From assembly GCA_013397435.1 (NCBI GenBank), contig VZRG01000269.1, forward strand, positions 558,001 through 622,000: a stretch of DNA of 64,000 nucleotides, in the 5' to 3' direction. Shown here piece by piece: positions 1 through 14,360 of this stretch; positions within the stretch are counted from its first letter, which is position 1; the number at the start of each line of letters is the position of its first letter. A program made the translations under genes and the position numbers. Source of the DNA: Erythrocercus mccallii (lineage: Eukaryota; Chordata; Aves; Passeriformes; Dicruridae). The notes beneath the pieces were generated by a model that was not told where the DNA came from, did not search any database, and saw only the letters and a program-made list of their open reading frames with translations.

Positions 1-3000
1 TCCAGGACACTTGTTTGAAAACAGTGAAAAGTGTTGGAAATGCAACAGTTTGAGAAAAAAATCAGTATCCTCCAAAGACAAAAGATATCGAAAGATACTT
101 ATGCTGGAACCTGACCTGAAGAGCCAGGGTGTAAGGTTTGTTTTTGCCTCTTCCTGTATTTCCAGGTTGCTGAGATCCAAGCCGTTGTGGTTGGCTTAGG
201 TTGAATTAAAAAAAAAAAAAAAAAAAAAAAAGCCTGTGAAAATTTGTTTCTCCCCTTTCCCTACAAAAGAAGAGGATATGCTAAAAGGTGAGGAGGAAGA
301 GAAGAAAAGCTGTCAGAGAATGATAGAACTGCAGTGCTTGGCTTCCCAAAGGGCACTCTGGACTGCAGTAATCCCTATGGCATCAGGCAGCCTGCCCAGA
401 ACTGAGGGAAGCTTGAAACTTCCCATCACAGAGGTGCACTTTCCCAGAAAGCCTCAACGCCCAATTCCTGGGGGTTGACTGCCAGGTCCAGGCTCATTGC
501 CACGTCTCTAACTATTAGGTGTGGACTCTGCAAGTTCATTTCTCCATGCTGGCCTCCAATGTCTCTGCACTCAAAACAAGGGCTTTCAGTCCAAAATGGC
601 ATTTATTGTAGATTAAAGAAACCATCAAGAAAGAAAAAAAGGGAGAGAGCTCAGCATGTTTATCTTAAGTTTCTTAATGTGAGAAACGATTCCAGCCTCT
701 CGCAAATTAGCAAACCCAACCCATGGACTAAAGAGGCTGGCTGGCTTTCAAAGTAAATAGTGGAGAAAGAGCCTAGCAAAGAGAAAGTATTCATTGCTGC
801 ATGCTTGTGAAGAAAAACACTATTTTAAACCCCTGTCCTGCCTGTTGTTCTAGGTGGGCAGATACGTTTTGCTAATCAAAAATCAAAAGGGGAAAAAAAA
901 TTAAAAAGGTGAAGACTCAAGGTGGCTGGGCTGGTTTTTTTATTTTATTCAGACCAAATAGTGAGCAAAGCCCTGACCTCTGAGGTAAAACATGGCTTTC
1001 TCTCCACCACAGGCTATATCTGAGCTTCAGAGATGTATCAGAAGCCAACTTACAACTTGGTATAAGCTACGTTATACAAAACGCAAACATAAAATTAAAA
1101 TATTCTATTTAAGACAATGATCTTTGGAAGAGTGTTTAATGGTAACAGTGGCAGATTAGTCCTTCAATCAGTCAGTCAGTCAGTCTCCCTCTTCATTTTT
1201 GAATTGTCTAAGATGCCCAGACTATCTGCTTGTGCTGCTCAACTGAGATAAACCTGGGTGTAAATGACAGACATCCCCTATGCCATTGTCCTGTAGGGAC
1301 AGAGAGTGTTCTCAAATTAGTGTAAAAGGATGTATCTGGAGCTCTGGTTTACTCAAAGTTATCTGAATATCTATATGAATAGTTGATTGCACTAGATCTT
1401 TTAGGAATGCCTGCTCCATGTGGCTCCCTGTACTAATGGCTGCTCAGGGATGCAACTGGAGGACTCACTGAGATACTTGAACAGGAGTAAATATCTCTGG
1501 CATCTCTGTGCAGTCCTTAAATGAACTCAAGAGACAAGTATCCCACTCCATTATCCCTGCAATTGAGACACAACTTTCTAGCCCCTGGCTGAGCTGACAG
1601 CAGAGTCAAAAGCAGCTGGCTGGGAGTCGAACATGAACAAAGGGCTGGACCAAAGCTACATCTGTTTACTTAGGACTGAAAAGGCAGAGGCAACCAATTC
1701 AGCTTTGCTTTTCCTGCATAATATCAAGTCACAATCGAGGTTTTGATGTTTGTCCTGAAAGATGAACCAGTGCACCTGCCATATTGTCAAGGCACAAGAC
1801 ACTTCCCACCCTGCTCATCCTTGGGCAGAGTAGAGGCTTCTCTTGAAAGTTTAGAGTTGGTTGGGGTATGAGATAGTTGGTTTTGAATAATTTTTCAGCA
1901 GCCATGGGATGAATGGCCCTTGCAATTCGCTCAATTCAAGCGTCATACTCTTCCTCTATCTTTTCTCTCTGAGTATCATTTGCATGTATACAATCAGCAA
2001 AATATATACAACACCTGCTAGAAAAAGAACTAAACAAAAACCAAACAAGTAATCTTCCTTCTCCCCTCTCAAATGTACTGCAGTTGATCTAGGGAACAAG
2101 TGAGGAAAAGAAAATGATCCATGACAGATCTTAGTCACATCATGGCCTTATTACTGGAAGTTGCTTTGATTTTTTTCCACTGGAAGGGTAAAGAGCCTGC
2201 ACAAAGCAAACACTGAATACTTTTCAACTAAAGCATATTTACATTTTAGATATTGAGTGCTTATAAGACACACTCAGTTTGCCACAGACCTAAAGGGTAA
2301 ACAGGGTGGGGTTTTTTTTGATGCAAGGGTCAAAATTCCATCTTAAAAAAAAAAAAAAGACTTGTACCGAACTATTTTCATCAGGCTTTCCTTGAACTTC
2401 ATGCCATCTTTAAGAATGTTGAGTGCTTTTAAGTTTCAAACTTCTTTATGTGCACCTTTCAATTAATTTTTAATGGCCATGAAAGAAAAGTGAATATTGT
2501 TCTCACTTCATATTTGAGGAAGATTAGGACTGACATGGCTTACTGCAAGTGGTGGGAGGAGTAGGTAAGCCTTCTGTTTGGCATAGTTGGACAGCTCTTA
2601 CTTGAAATCTTAAACAGAGCACAGGTGAGTTGGATGTAAAGGCTATCTTTTATTGGTTGCCAAGATCATGGTATTTTTTTTTACTCTAATTGACAGCATG
2701 TAACCAATTGTAGAGGCTGTACAGATAGGATCCATGAGATAGATGTTTCTAAAGAGGGGCATGGAAAGACTTAATGTGCCAACAGCACCAGTGGTGGCAT
2801 TTTGCTCAGTAATTGGTTTCTTTGCACCATTTATGAATGGGGAGGAAAAAAAGTCATTAAAAAAAGAAGAGAATTGTTAATGTATAAATGTATAATGCTC
2901 AAGCAGACAGCAGAGGAGACCTCTTAATTCCAAGAAAACCTGCAGTGGGACAGTGCCATATGTTCAAAACATATGGACTGATGATATAAAATGCTTCTGG

Positions 3001-3374
3001 AGGATGCTCCAAGGCATTACACCTTGTGTGGCAACATTCAAAACCAGAATGTAAAAAACCCATGGTGGGGGTAGGACAGAGCTACCTGCTGCACAGACAT
3101 GTTAATGAGGCAAGTGGAGAGTTAATGGACTACTGATTAAGCACGTTTTAGACATTCATTTAACTAAAGGAAATATTATTGTGCTGCTGCTCCTTACCCA
3201 GGAGGTCAGAGATTTAAAGCCATAAGAAGCATCCCTGAGGGTTATTAAGCCATAACCTTTTAGATCTTCCAGGAATGAGCATTCAGCAATGTGCCATTAG
3301 CCTGTGAAATCGCATGGTCTTTTTTCCCATCCTTCCTTCAATTTCTGTTACATTCACCTGCTGAGTCTTGTCTT
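1..3374. other. Noncoding flank, no gene seen
   Basis: AT-rich sequence with no frame longer than about 90 codons and no recognisable protein. It contains a pure A24 run (208-231), a short CAGT tandem tract (about 1168-1186), an A14 run (2345-2358) and a strong inverted repeat at 2951-2980. It lies about 37-40 kb 5' of the LSAMP start, so it is either intergenic or part of a long upstream LSAMP intron. Confidence 0.7.
2951..2980. repeat. Inverted repeat / hairpin
   Basis: Arms 2956-2964 (CCATATGTT) and 2968-2976 (AACATATGG) are perfect reverse complements around a 3-nt loop. The stem extends by CAGT (2951-2954) and ACTG (2977-2980) past one unpaired G at 2955, giving 13 base pairs. There is no downstream T-run or gene that would suggest a function. 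Confidence 0.8.
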
Positions 3375-3522
3375 AAATTAGACTGTGAGCTCTTCCTGGC
3401 TGTCTTTGTATTTGCATAGAGACTAGCACAATGGGGCCCTGATACTGAATAAGGATTTTGGATCCTACTATAATACCAACATATGAGTAATGAATAGCTA
3501 ATAGTAATAATAATAATAGCGT
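3375..3522 (+). repeat. Ancient L2/MIR-type repeat 3' tail
   Basis: The stretch reads like the 3' tail of old amniote L2/CR1-L3/MIR-type retroposons. An 'actgtgagctc' start is followed by 'tagcacaatggggccctga' and a run ending in TAATAATAATAA (about 3502-3519). A second, reverse-oriented relative lies at 45312-45548. The family name is from memory of consensus sequences and needs RepeatMasker. Divergence looks high. Confidence 0.6.
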
Positions 3523-5289
3523 AATAGCGTCTGCTTTGTGTGTAAGCTCCTTTTTTTTTTTCACCTGCTCTCATTTGTGTGAGTTACCTCACCCTCAGTG
3601 GCTTGAGCACACAATTTCTTTTCTTATTTTGCTTTTGTGAATTGAAGTGTCTCTAGTGCAGCAGGCAGACTTAGACTGATGTGCCGGGAAGAGCACAGAG
3701 CCCTTGCAGGAAGGGGAGGGCACAGGACAGGTACCACTGATGTTCGGTCAGGTCAAATAACACCATAGTACCTGGAGTCTCAAGCTTCAGCCGAGCCGCC
3801 TTTATAGGTGTTTTGGTAGCCCCTCTTCTGTGGTTTATCCTGATTCTTGTGACCTTTCCAGCTCTGTTTCTTGCTTCACAGTTGCAAAAGGAGAGGATGC
3901 CAAGGGCAGTTTTACACAGAAGCCCGTACAATAAACAGGAATGGCTTCTCTAAGGGAGTATTGCCTCAGCTGAAAGAGACTTCTCAAGAGACAGATCACC
4001 ATACCCTCAGAGGCAATAGACAGGCAAAGCAGAGAAGGCAGCTAATGTAAAAGGAAAAACAACTTTTCACTAAAATTGTATGTGTCAGAATTAAAAGATT
4101 AAGGGAAAGAATAGGTTACAGTTATTTACCTCTGAACTGCCATCCATGGTCTAGTTCTGATTACAGTTCTGTGTAAGTGTCCAGGAGCTTCTAATGGCTG
4201 CCTATTTTCTCGATTATCTAATCTTTTAAAATTGAGACAAATTTCTTCAGTGGCTGGGGTTTGGTTTTTGGGAGATTTTTTGCTAATGTTAAGGTGGATG
4301 CTTAGCCCGGGTAGTTGCACACACATTCCCTTTGCACTACCAATCATTTTTGATTTCTGTACTGTCTATTGAGTTTTCTTTCTTCCCCTTATCCCTGTGA
4401 AGGTGACCCATCGTTACTTAACTGATATGGGTAATGAAGAGTGAAGCTTTGCTTGAATTTGTCCTTCCCAATCCAGGTGAAAATGAGGACACAATAGAAT
4501 CCCTCCAGGGCAGTCTTACACTGCAAACATCAGTTCTATAAGGGACCCTCTGTAGACCCTTTTTACTCTCATGTCCTATCCTTGCATTGTTTTAGAGTAA
4601 CTTTCCTGCTACCAATTCTTCTACTTCAGAACCAAAGACTGGCCCAGAACTCCCTTACTAGCAGTCTGGAGAAGAGGAAATACTGCCAAAAGAATACTGT
4701 GCCCCTCACATACACACACCAGCTGGAGAGCTGATACTGGCCTCAGGGAAGCAGTGTGGAACTTTGTGTTTGGAATGGTGCACCCGTGCCCCATTTCAGG
4801 TGGGAGATGATGCTTTGGGAAGACTGTAGTCTCATAGAAAAAGTAAAAGCTTTGCAGTGCATTGCTGTCCCCTGTTCTCGTAGGTGTGTGCACTCCATTG
4901 ACTGCCTTGGGTATATTCTGAAGATAACAATGAGTTAGTCTGCCTGTCTGTCTGAAAAAATACACTGTAAGAATGGGTCTTTCCCAGAGTAATTTTTGGC
5001 TGGAAGGAGACATGGAGAGGGGTGCAGAAAAGGAAAGAGATAACCCCCAGGAAAGTCAAACTATCTATTTATTTAGTTATGTGTTTTGGGTTGCGTTTTG
5101 CATTAATCGCTGCCACACACAGGAGCCCTGTAATTTATTATTGGTGATAAGTGTGGACAGTAGCTATTATTTTTGTTCCCTGTTCTAAAATGTGGCAAGC
5201 AGGGACACTTAGATTTATGGAACATGCATTATTCAAATCTCAGGGCCCGATGGCTCAGCATGAACAATTCCAGCTATTTCCAGAATCTT

Positions 5290-5387
5290 TCAGTCTTTCC
5301 TCCTTTATTCCTCCTTGTTTTTCCCGTCCCTTATTTTTCCTTCCTTTTTTCTTTTCTTTTTTCTTTTTCTTTTTTTTTTTTTTTTAG
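5290..5387. repeat. Pyrimidine (CT/T) low-complexity tract
   Basis: The + strand is almost entirely C and T, ending in T16 (5370-5385) followed by AG. Frames across it give only Phe/Ser/Leu runs and are artefacts. It could form on retroposition or by slippage, and I see no flanking element boundaries. Confidence 0.8.
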
Positions 5388-8300
5388 GCTTGATTAGGGC
5401 AAGAGGAGTTTATTTAGGCAGGGGTATCAGCAGTAAAACTTCTGCTTCCACACCAATGACAGGACAAGTCTTACAGGGACTTCACAGAGAAATGCAGAGG
5501 GGCCTGATTAATGCCCATTATGAGGAACTGGAGGAAAAGGTGGTGTGTGTTTGGATAGATGTCTAACTGTTATAAAATAATGATGTGGTGAAGTTAAAGC
5601 TGAGTGAATATTTTCCTGGGTCAGAGTCTTATTTATTTTTTAATGGCTGACTTTCTCTGGAACTGTTGTAGTGCTGAGACAAAGACTGTAGGTCTCTACC
5701 TAGGTTGCTGTCCAAGGCACTACAGCTATTTTATCTCTCCTTTTCAAGAGGGAACTGCCTTGACATGTGCCTGAAATCACTCTCACATCTGCCCTCATTG
5801 TTTATACAGGTGGATTTCACACCAAGGATCTGGATACCTCCACTCCATTCTTTGGTATAAACCGCAGGATTCTGCAGGGTTATTGGTTAGATTTTGGCTA
5901 GTTTCTTCTAGCTGGTTGCAACTGCTGCTTAATGAATAGCAAAGAATTTCTGCAGGAAGGCAGAAGAGTTGTTTTCTAGGAAACTCTTACTTACAAGCAG
6001 TTAAAAGCAAAAGAAAAAGAAATCTGATGTAGAGCCATGGGAAAGCTAGTAAATTCTGAGGAGCCTTCACACCAAGTGATAAAATCCAGTGGTGGTAGCA
6101 AAGCTAAAAATGAAATCTTTATCACCAAGAATAATGTATGGGAGCCTAAACAGGACAACAGCATGGAAAGACAAGAATAACTGAAGAGTAATGCTCATAG
6201 CAGGAGCAGAATCTCAGCAAAATGAAATTATGAGTAACTTTTATCAGTGACTTGATACCACCTGGGGAAGTCCAAATAACACCTCAACTACACACAATCT
6301 GCTGAAGTCTTACAAGCTTTCATGAGAGTATGTCTACAACACCTGGAGTATGTTTGTATTGGAATGCCTTCCTTTTGTGCAGGAATGGAAATGATTTGTT
6401 CTAGTAAAACCTTCGTAGGTATCAATGTAGGTACATCTGCTCTGGGCTTGTAGGATAAAACCACTACATTTTCACACATGTTGCCCTTGTCTCAAATTAC
6501 ATACTGCCTTTTAAAAGTGCTGTTGGAAATAAGTTCCAGTTACAGAAACCTGCAAAACATGAGAGACAGTAAAGAACTGAAGAAGATAGCCAAGCTAAGG
6601 AGGCTCAGAAAACTGGATTCTGAGGGTTTATTTCCTCTGCATTAGTTCACACTGATTTTATCTGCCCTCCTGTTAATTGTAGAGTAGGGAGCCAGAGGGT
6701 CTTAGTAATACTCATGAAAATATAATGTATGGATAACAATATGCTTCCTTACCCAACATGATTGTATTTGCTCAGCCTGTTTGTGTACCTACCAATGAGC
6801 CCCAGTGTTCTTGTTATTCTCATACTAAATCACAGCAGAAGAAATCTTTATTATTTTTTCTTCTTTCTATTGAGACTGATAGGATATGCTCCCAGGGCCA
6901 AGTATTCTTTAAAGAAATAAGCAAGTCAGAATTGGGCGGGAAAGAGATAAATATTCAACAGTGTAAATAACAATTCTGAAGCAAAATGGATTGGGGAAAA
7001 TCACTGGGATATTATAAATTCTGCCTCTGTGTGGGGAAAAGTGTTGTAAGCTCACAGACAAGCAGTCGTCATAGATTTGTGTGGGCTCTATCAAAATACC
7101 AGTTCTGATCGAGCCTTTAGTGAGACAGATTTCAGGTCTCAAAGACATAAGCATGTTTGTGTTTGTCAGCCTCCGAAACACCACAGTGAGGAGATACAGC
7201 CATGCTTTTGATGCTGTAGGAAAGAACAGAAATCAATACTAACTCAGAATTGGACCAAAGTTAGAAGCCCTGATTGCAAGTGCTGCTGAACTTTGACATG
7301 TCATCTGGAACAGAACTTTGTGGTTTGTGCTTTTCTATAATAGGATTACTCTGAATTATCCGAACTGAAATTGAACACACATAGCAGCGGCATATGGGCT
7401 GGAGAAACAGTTTATCAGGCTCAAGCAAATGTGTGTAGCAGCTAATTTCTTGAATGCACAATAAGTAGTACTGGCTCCCATTTTAGGCACTCTGGATATA
7501 GTTCTGAAACAGAATATTGCGTCTGGTAGGAGTATTTTTTTGTTTTGTTGGGGTTTTTTGTTGTTTTTTCTTTAAAGTACAAAAATAAAAATTAGTCACA
7601 AACAGGGATGGAAGGTTGGAAAGGCAAGAACAAACAGATGATAGGAAATTAATTTCTAGGAAAATATCTGAGCAAAATGAGTATGCTGCCATGCAAAGCT
7701 TTGATGAGATTAACGCATACCTGCAGAGTTATTTTATTTCCACAAACTTGCATTTTTATAGAGTTTTTCCAACAGAGGTTTTTTCTAAGCAGTGTTGCTT
7801 ATTGTGGCTCAGTCATTATGAGTGACTCAAATAGATCAAGTCCGTTGTGTTCCCAGAGGAATCACTTGAAGAGTGACATGACACAAAACTTCAAGTAAGT
7901 AGATTATTAAAAACTTGGATGATAGTTTTAAGAGTCTAGAGGGAAATGTAAGGATATTGAAATCCTTACAATGCTTTGTATTTTATTTATAGTGTTAGGA
8001 TAACGCCTAGAGGTGAAATACAGTTCCTGTCCCAAATCTGGTATGTTTTGAACAGCAAAGGCTCAAAAGTGTGTTAACAGGCTGCTATCAAGTATCTGAA
8101 AGTATTTTCTCTGTCTGTGAATGAAAGCAAGAACACAAAACTGTGTGGCTATAAAAGAGGTGACAAGGAGAATAGGATAGCCGGCATACATACAAATTTT
8201 AAATGTTCTCAAAACCTTGAACCAAATCCTATGGGTTGTATTTACATGAAAAAAGGGGAGAAAGACAAGATGATCTAGGGCAATCATACACTTAAATGCA

Positions 8301-11300
8301 TCAGCAATGCCAATAGCATGGCGCCAGAGATTTATGGCAATAGGTACAAAGGAGAGATTAATGGATTTATGAGAGGAGAATAATTACTGACATAATATAA
8401 AGACAAATTATATAAATCAAAGACCAATTGTATAAAGACAATTAATGTGTTGTTTATAATGTAGTTCTTGGAAAAGTGTCTGAAAAATGTTTTTGTTGGT
8501 AGATCCCAGCTGGCATCGATGAGGGTTGAATTTGCTCCTCCCTGATTCAGGCAGGGGATATGGGGAGAGATAATCCTGTTTCCAGCAGTAGCTGAGTAAC
8601 CCGATGCTGCCCAGGTACTCTGAGAGGCACCTACTTTGAAACCACAGCCCATGCTGTTAGGAGTGTATTAGTTAAATCCATCATCTCAGTCTTTGCTTAC
8701 AAACCTAGCTGCTATATTCCCCAGATCTGTCCCTTCCCCAGTTAGGTCTTGACTTTTAAAAGCTTCCCTTTCTCTGCATATTTCCGATCCTTACATCGTA
8801 TAGCTGTTCTTTGCTTTTCCAGCTATGAGGGATGTTTCTAGGGTAAGATTGCTTTTATTTCTTCCCTACAGCTCTCTTTGTCACTGTAACTCTCAAGACA
8901 CTGCTAACCTAATCTAAGAGTCCCTGGTTTTGAGAGGGTCTTCCAGTCCAGTGGAGACATTTGTATCCAGTTAGTTCTGGTAGAGTTCAGCTGGCAACAT
9001 GCAAGCGATTTGCCTCTACTGTGGATTTTTCTTCTCTCTTAATAGCTATGGTTTGTTCCTTATATCACTGCCTCCGTTATTCCGTTTGTAACATGAGTTC
9101 TAATAACAAAGCCTAAGCTTACCTAGAGCAGGAGTTGTCATACTGAGAATCTTAAAGATGTAATGCTGGCAGATGTGGAAGGAAGGCTGTATTGGATGCT
9201 GAAGTAAAGAATGGTTATTATACTAAACTTCCCTCACAATACCTCTCAGATTCCTCAAGTGGTTTTCTTGTTTTCATCCTAAACTGATTATAGAAGAGTT
9301 CCCTTCTTGCACATTTAAATTTTTGTAAGCACTGGTGCCAAACATCTGTTATTTCAGACAAATATTATAGTCCTTCCAATGCTGACAATGTCTTAGAAGT
9401 TTTCAGAAGGAAGACAGGAAATCTTATTTAATTACCTGCCAATTATCTGTTTTATTTAAGGTAGCTGCTGTTTAAATAGGTGTAGCAGGGTGGAAGAATG
9501 GGCTTTTCTAGAATGAAGTTGAAAGGGTCAGGTATCTCTGTGATCCACAGTCTGTAGATTAGTAATGTCAGTGTATGTAATAAAAGCATCTTAATGGGCA
9601 CCTCACTTGCACCCTGCATCTGTGTTACACCCCACTCAGTTCCTCCCACTTGACTGCATTTTGCCATTCATCTGTCCCATGCTGAAGTTCTCTCCCAAAG
9701 GCCACTCACTTCTCTGGGTTTGAAATAGATTAGTCCCTTATCAGGGATCTGGTGCTATTAAAAAGAATGATATTGTGATCTGCAGGGACTTGAGTTGGTT
9801 ATATCATTTGATCCTTCAAAGTCATAGCATGACTAGTGCATCTAAGAAAAGAGCAATACTTAGGAGAAACCCAGGGTAGGGGGTCTACCATCTCCATGTG
9901 CATCAAACATGAGAAAAAATACAGATATTACTCTATAATTCTTACCTAAAGACTTTCATAAGGCTCACCTTGTTTCATGATGTACACTCTTTTCCAAATT
10001 ATTGAAATTAGATGAGTTTCCCTGAGAAATATAGAATCCAACTGCAGCTTATCTTTCTGCACACTGAAAGCAACATCATAACTATTCTTTAAATCTTTGT
10101 GTGAAATCAGCACTTGGAGTAAAGCTTCTGGCTAGAACTAAACTTGAGGGATGAGGTAGCTGAGCTGCTGGAGACCATGCTCCCACAATATTGCAGCCTT
10201 CAATCATTGGCAACTGCCTCCATCTCTTCTTAGGCTCTTTTACTGCACTCAAGGAAAATGCTTTCCCTTACCTCCATTGTCATGGGATGAACAGTTCCCT
10301 CTTGGGGAATTTTGCTAAAATCTATTGCCAGTTAGCATAGATTAATTACTGGTTTGTGTGTGGGGAAGGAAAGAAAAGACAAAATTAATGCAAGGAGAAA
10401 ACCCTTTCCTCTCTTTTCCCAGGCTCAGGTCCAGTCCAACAGCTCCCTTTATCCCCTTCAGTTATTCTGCTGTGCTGATTGGAAAGAATGTATGCATGGT
10501 TGGGCTGCAAAAAGTCTCAGTTCAGGGCAGCTTCTTCAGCTGTTTTGTTCTGCAGTTTTGCCTCATCTCCTTAACTACTGAATGTCTCCATCTTCTGTAT
10601 AATTATCAAGACCAGTGTGGAAGGATCAGGAACTTTTCTTTGCTCTGAAAAATTTGGATTGAAGACATGAGCATACTGTAGTAGCCCAAGGTCAGGAACA
10701 TGGCATGATGCAAGGTGCCTTCAGCTCTTCCCCTGAGACTTGTTGGAGGTGAGCTGCATGCCTCTGCTTTGTAAATCAGTTTAGAAGGGGCTGAAAGAAA
10801 AAAGTCTAGAAAGCTGATATATTTGACATTGGATGGGAAGATCTCCCCTTGAAGTTGTCCCAAGACCTGTCTGAATAACGAGGCCTGTCACAGATAAACA
10901 GATAAAGACCAACTGCTTGATAATGGCAGCAATAACATTTTATCATTGGTAGAAAATATTCCATGAGAGGCCTGATAACGTAGCCAGGGATCATGTATGA
11001 CTTATTCACCTGATGCTGGCATCTCCCCTTCAAAATAGTTTCTGTGGGCAACAGAATGCAGACTAGCAAAGTGTTTTGCCCTAAACAGCAAAACAGAAAC
11101 TGGGCCTGGGGTTCCCTTACCAAAAGGAGAAGAAACAACAAGCAACATCTCTGGGATTCTTTGCTTTCCAGTGCCAGCTGGACTTTAAAGTGAGCAGAGA
11201 AAAGTAGATGTCAGAGCACCATGTAGCCAAGAGTTCACTTTAGAGCTAACTCTGCAGCAAGGAATTACTTAACTCATTTCATCAGTGTTCCTTAAAAGAG

Positions 11301-11730
11301 AGGAACCTTTTTTGACAGTCTGCCCTTTTCACAGTCTGTTTGTGTTTGTCAGCCTAATTTGATCTTTAAAAAAATCTTGCATCAGCATGAGTATCACAGT
11401 GGGAACTTGAGGAAGCTGGAGATGCTTGAGTATCTGTCAGGTAAAGGTTGTTTGTGCTTATCACCAAAGTGTGCATGGTTTGGGATCATTGGATACCTCT
11501 CCTTTCTTTGTGAAGGACTGGGAAACCAGAGGGGCAGACATGTCAGCTCTGAGTTCCATCAGGGCAGCTCTTGGGGCCTTTTGACTAGAAAAGCATCTGT
11601 TAGTGGGGATAAAGACAAAAACTCACCAGCAAGACACGAAGGGAGTAGGAGGCATTGTAAATTGTTCTGTTGATGGAAGCCACCTGGAAGTGTAGAAGGA
11701 CATCATCAAAATTCTAAATAATCTCTCTTT

Positions 11731-11753
11731 TGATCACATTACACATGTGATCA
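11731..11753. repeat. Inverted repeat
   Basis: TGATCACAT (11731-11739) is mirrored by ATGTGATCA (11745-11753) around the 5-nt spacer TACAC. This may be a chance palindrome or a dyad protein-binding site. Confidence 0.7.
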
Positions 11754-13548
11754 GTATATGCTTAAGATTTGCTTATATTCTTCTTTCACTTGTATTCTGC
11801 CTGTTCTGCACAGTGCATTTCTGTACATTTTAGGTATTCTCTTTAATTTAAACCCATGTGAAACAGAGCCTGTGTTAACCCCTCAGAAATCCATTAATTG
11901 TGGATGCTGTTTCCCTGCAGTAAATGTGGCCCAGGAATACACCAGCATGTACATAATGTCATGTACTACAGCTGGCAGATGCAGGAGATCTGTTTGAGCA
12001 TTTGTATAGCATTTCTTTTCTTCTTTTACCACTAGGTCTTCTAATACCACTGTGAAAAAAAGCTTTACCTGTCTGCATTGAGTATTTCACCTGAGCCCAT
12101 CCCATCTCGGCAGCTGGGGTGAAAGCAGCTATGTTTTTGCCATAAAACACAAATTATTATTTTCCTTCCATCCAAGCCCTCCTCTGTGATTTCGTCTTTA
12201 TGACCACTGCAGTCCAGCAATATTGTCGTTGAAGATCAAGCATTTGTGCTAGGAGTGTGCATGAAAAGAATTTTACCCTCTCTGTAACATGCGGTCGACC
12301 ATTACTGCTGTTGAAATAACATACGTTTTGATCTCTGCTGTGTTTGTTTCTCTCACCATTCAGTCAGGGCTCAAAGGTGACAGAAAAAGCAGATTGTCCT
12401 TTAGTTTAATAGGTTGCCCTGCTGTTTTCTGATGCAGAGATCCCTGGCTTAATTTATTGCTGGAATGGATTGCTTCCAAATAAGGATAATCCCCCTCATG
12501 CTGTTTCTTCACTTGGTTACCTTCCTGTTCTTTTCACTGGCAACATCCGCCTCTGCAATTCTGGCTTATTCTTGCCAGAAGACTCTTATTCATTTGCTGT
12601 GTTTATTGTAGTTATGGTCCTAAACCCGCTATCTTCAGTAGCTTAAAACTTTCTGAGACAATTGCTTCAGGGCCTTGAACTTTTTGATCATATTTTCAAC
12701 CCAAAAGTGAGTTCCAGAAGAGGAATCTGCTTGGCTGTGTTGGTAGTGAGGATTTTGAAGTCATGCCTTTTTTTTTTTTTTTTTCTGTCTAAACACATTG
12801 AAAATAATTACTTTGTGCTAGATTGACTTCTGCTTGCATGAGAAAGTGCCAGAAGTCTGCTATCATGAAATTCCTACAGGAAAGCTGCACATCATGCAAA
12901 GGTATCTCTCATAGCTGCTCTTTAATAAAATCAGTTGTTTAATCTGGCTTAATGTATCCCCTTGGCCCTTGAGGCTAGATCCTGGCTTTTAGTAGGGTAC
13001 TGTGTCAGTAAAGAGTGAGAACCACTTCCAAAAGAAATGATTGGGTTTTACCTTTAAAATGTCAAGTTCTCTCAGCTCTGATGTAGCTTTGGCCCTCTCC
13101 ACTCCTGTCTGTCCCACTGCTACATTTCCTGCACTCATGTTACAGTAGAAAAGAAGATATTAGGGATGAGCGAGGTAGAACTCCAAGTTCAGCGTGAGTG
13201 GTTGCAGAGCCAAGTTCAGTCTGATTTTGTTTCTCATTCCCTGAAAAAGCAAAAGGAATAGTATGTGATTACTTTTTTTTTTTTTGTAGAGACTTCACAT
13301 CCTTTCTTTCTCTCTTTTTTTCCTGTTTCTTTTGGAGTTTGTTTGTTTCCTTTGGCAAGAGCAAGGACATCAAAAAGGAAATATTAAGGTCTTGAAACAT
13401 CCAGATTCAAGCAAACCTGCGGAAGTCAATTGCTACTTTTCCCACAACCTTTTTTGAGGTTCACAGTAGAAAGGCAATGAGTCTCACTAGCAGCCTATAA
13501 CTCAGTGTTGTAGCACCGGGAAGGAGCGCTGTAAGGCAATTTTAAGTC

Positions 13549-13566
13549 TATGCAAATTTAATTATC
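13549..13566 (+). promoter_or_regulatory. Octamer plus homeodomain motif pair
   Basis: A perfect POU octamer ATGCAAAT (13550-13557) runs directly into TTTAATTATC, a homeodomain-type TAATTA core. Adjacent POU and homeodomain sites are common in neural enhancers. Here it is only a motif match, about 27 kb 5' of the LSAMP start. Confidence 0.3.
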
Positions 13567-14360
13567 AGCAGCAATTCATTTATGCCAGTAATTTTCAACA
13601 AGGAGCTCTTCTTCTAAATAGAGGCTGAAAAGAGAGCATGAGAATGAATTTAAGACAGAGACAACTTGCTGGCTAACCCCGAGAAACGTTCTTATTCAAA
13701 CACCTCATGTGCGTACAGTGCTGTGCTCGACCAGACCCTTGCCTCCCTCTGTGAGGGGCCCAAGATAAGTTTGCTCCTTGAACCTTGGCAGAATGAATTT
13801 TTCAGCTCCTGCATGATTAACGTTTCCACTGTAAGGCTGCATCAACAGAGCTATTTGTTGCTCGACTAATTACTGTATTGACAAGGGGTTCGATGTTTTT
13901 TCATGCTCAGCCTGCACTGGGGTTTGCCGGGCAGCAGCAGCATTAGCGTGGCAGTCAAGCTCTACTGCTTTAAAAACAGTGACCGGCGTGCTGTCTCAAA
14001 CCTCCACACTGGTTGTTGGGGGACTGGTTGAAATTTGAAGTTGTGCTCTTCCTGTCTGGCCTTTTGACAGAATGGCTTTAAAATCTGAACGTTGCCCTGT
14101 CACCAAGGGACAGCACAGAGTTACAACAGGTCCTGGATAAGAAGGCACTGTGGAATGGGAAGTGACTTCTCACCTGTAGTGCAAAACAACCTCATTGATA
14201 CGCAGGAGACTTCAGTCCCTGTGACTTTCAACGTCTTCCACATCATCAAACTGATATTTCAAAGAGATTAAGAACTGAAGGGAACATATGATATCCATTT
14301 AAAGCCAAGACTTCAGATTTAATGAAGACTGTATCAGAATGAGATATGATTCAGATATCA

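Larger units (their letters stand above)
3523..13500. other. Noncoding flank, no gene seen
   Basis: About 10 kb with only short, unrelated frames and no recognisable exon, RNA gene or young mobile element. It contains a pyrimidine tract at 5290-5385, a T/G-rich stretch near 7537-7573, a 9-bp-arm inverted repeat at 11731-11753 and a T17 run (12768-12784). Composition is AT-rich and CpG-poor by eye. Confidence 0.65.
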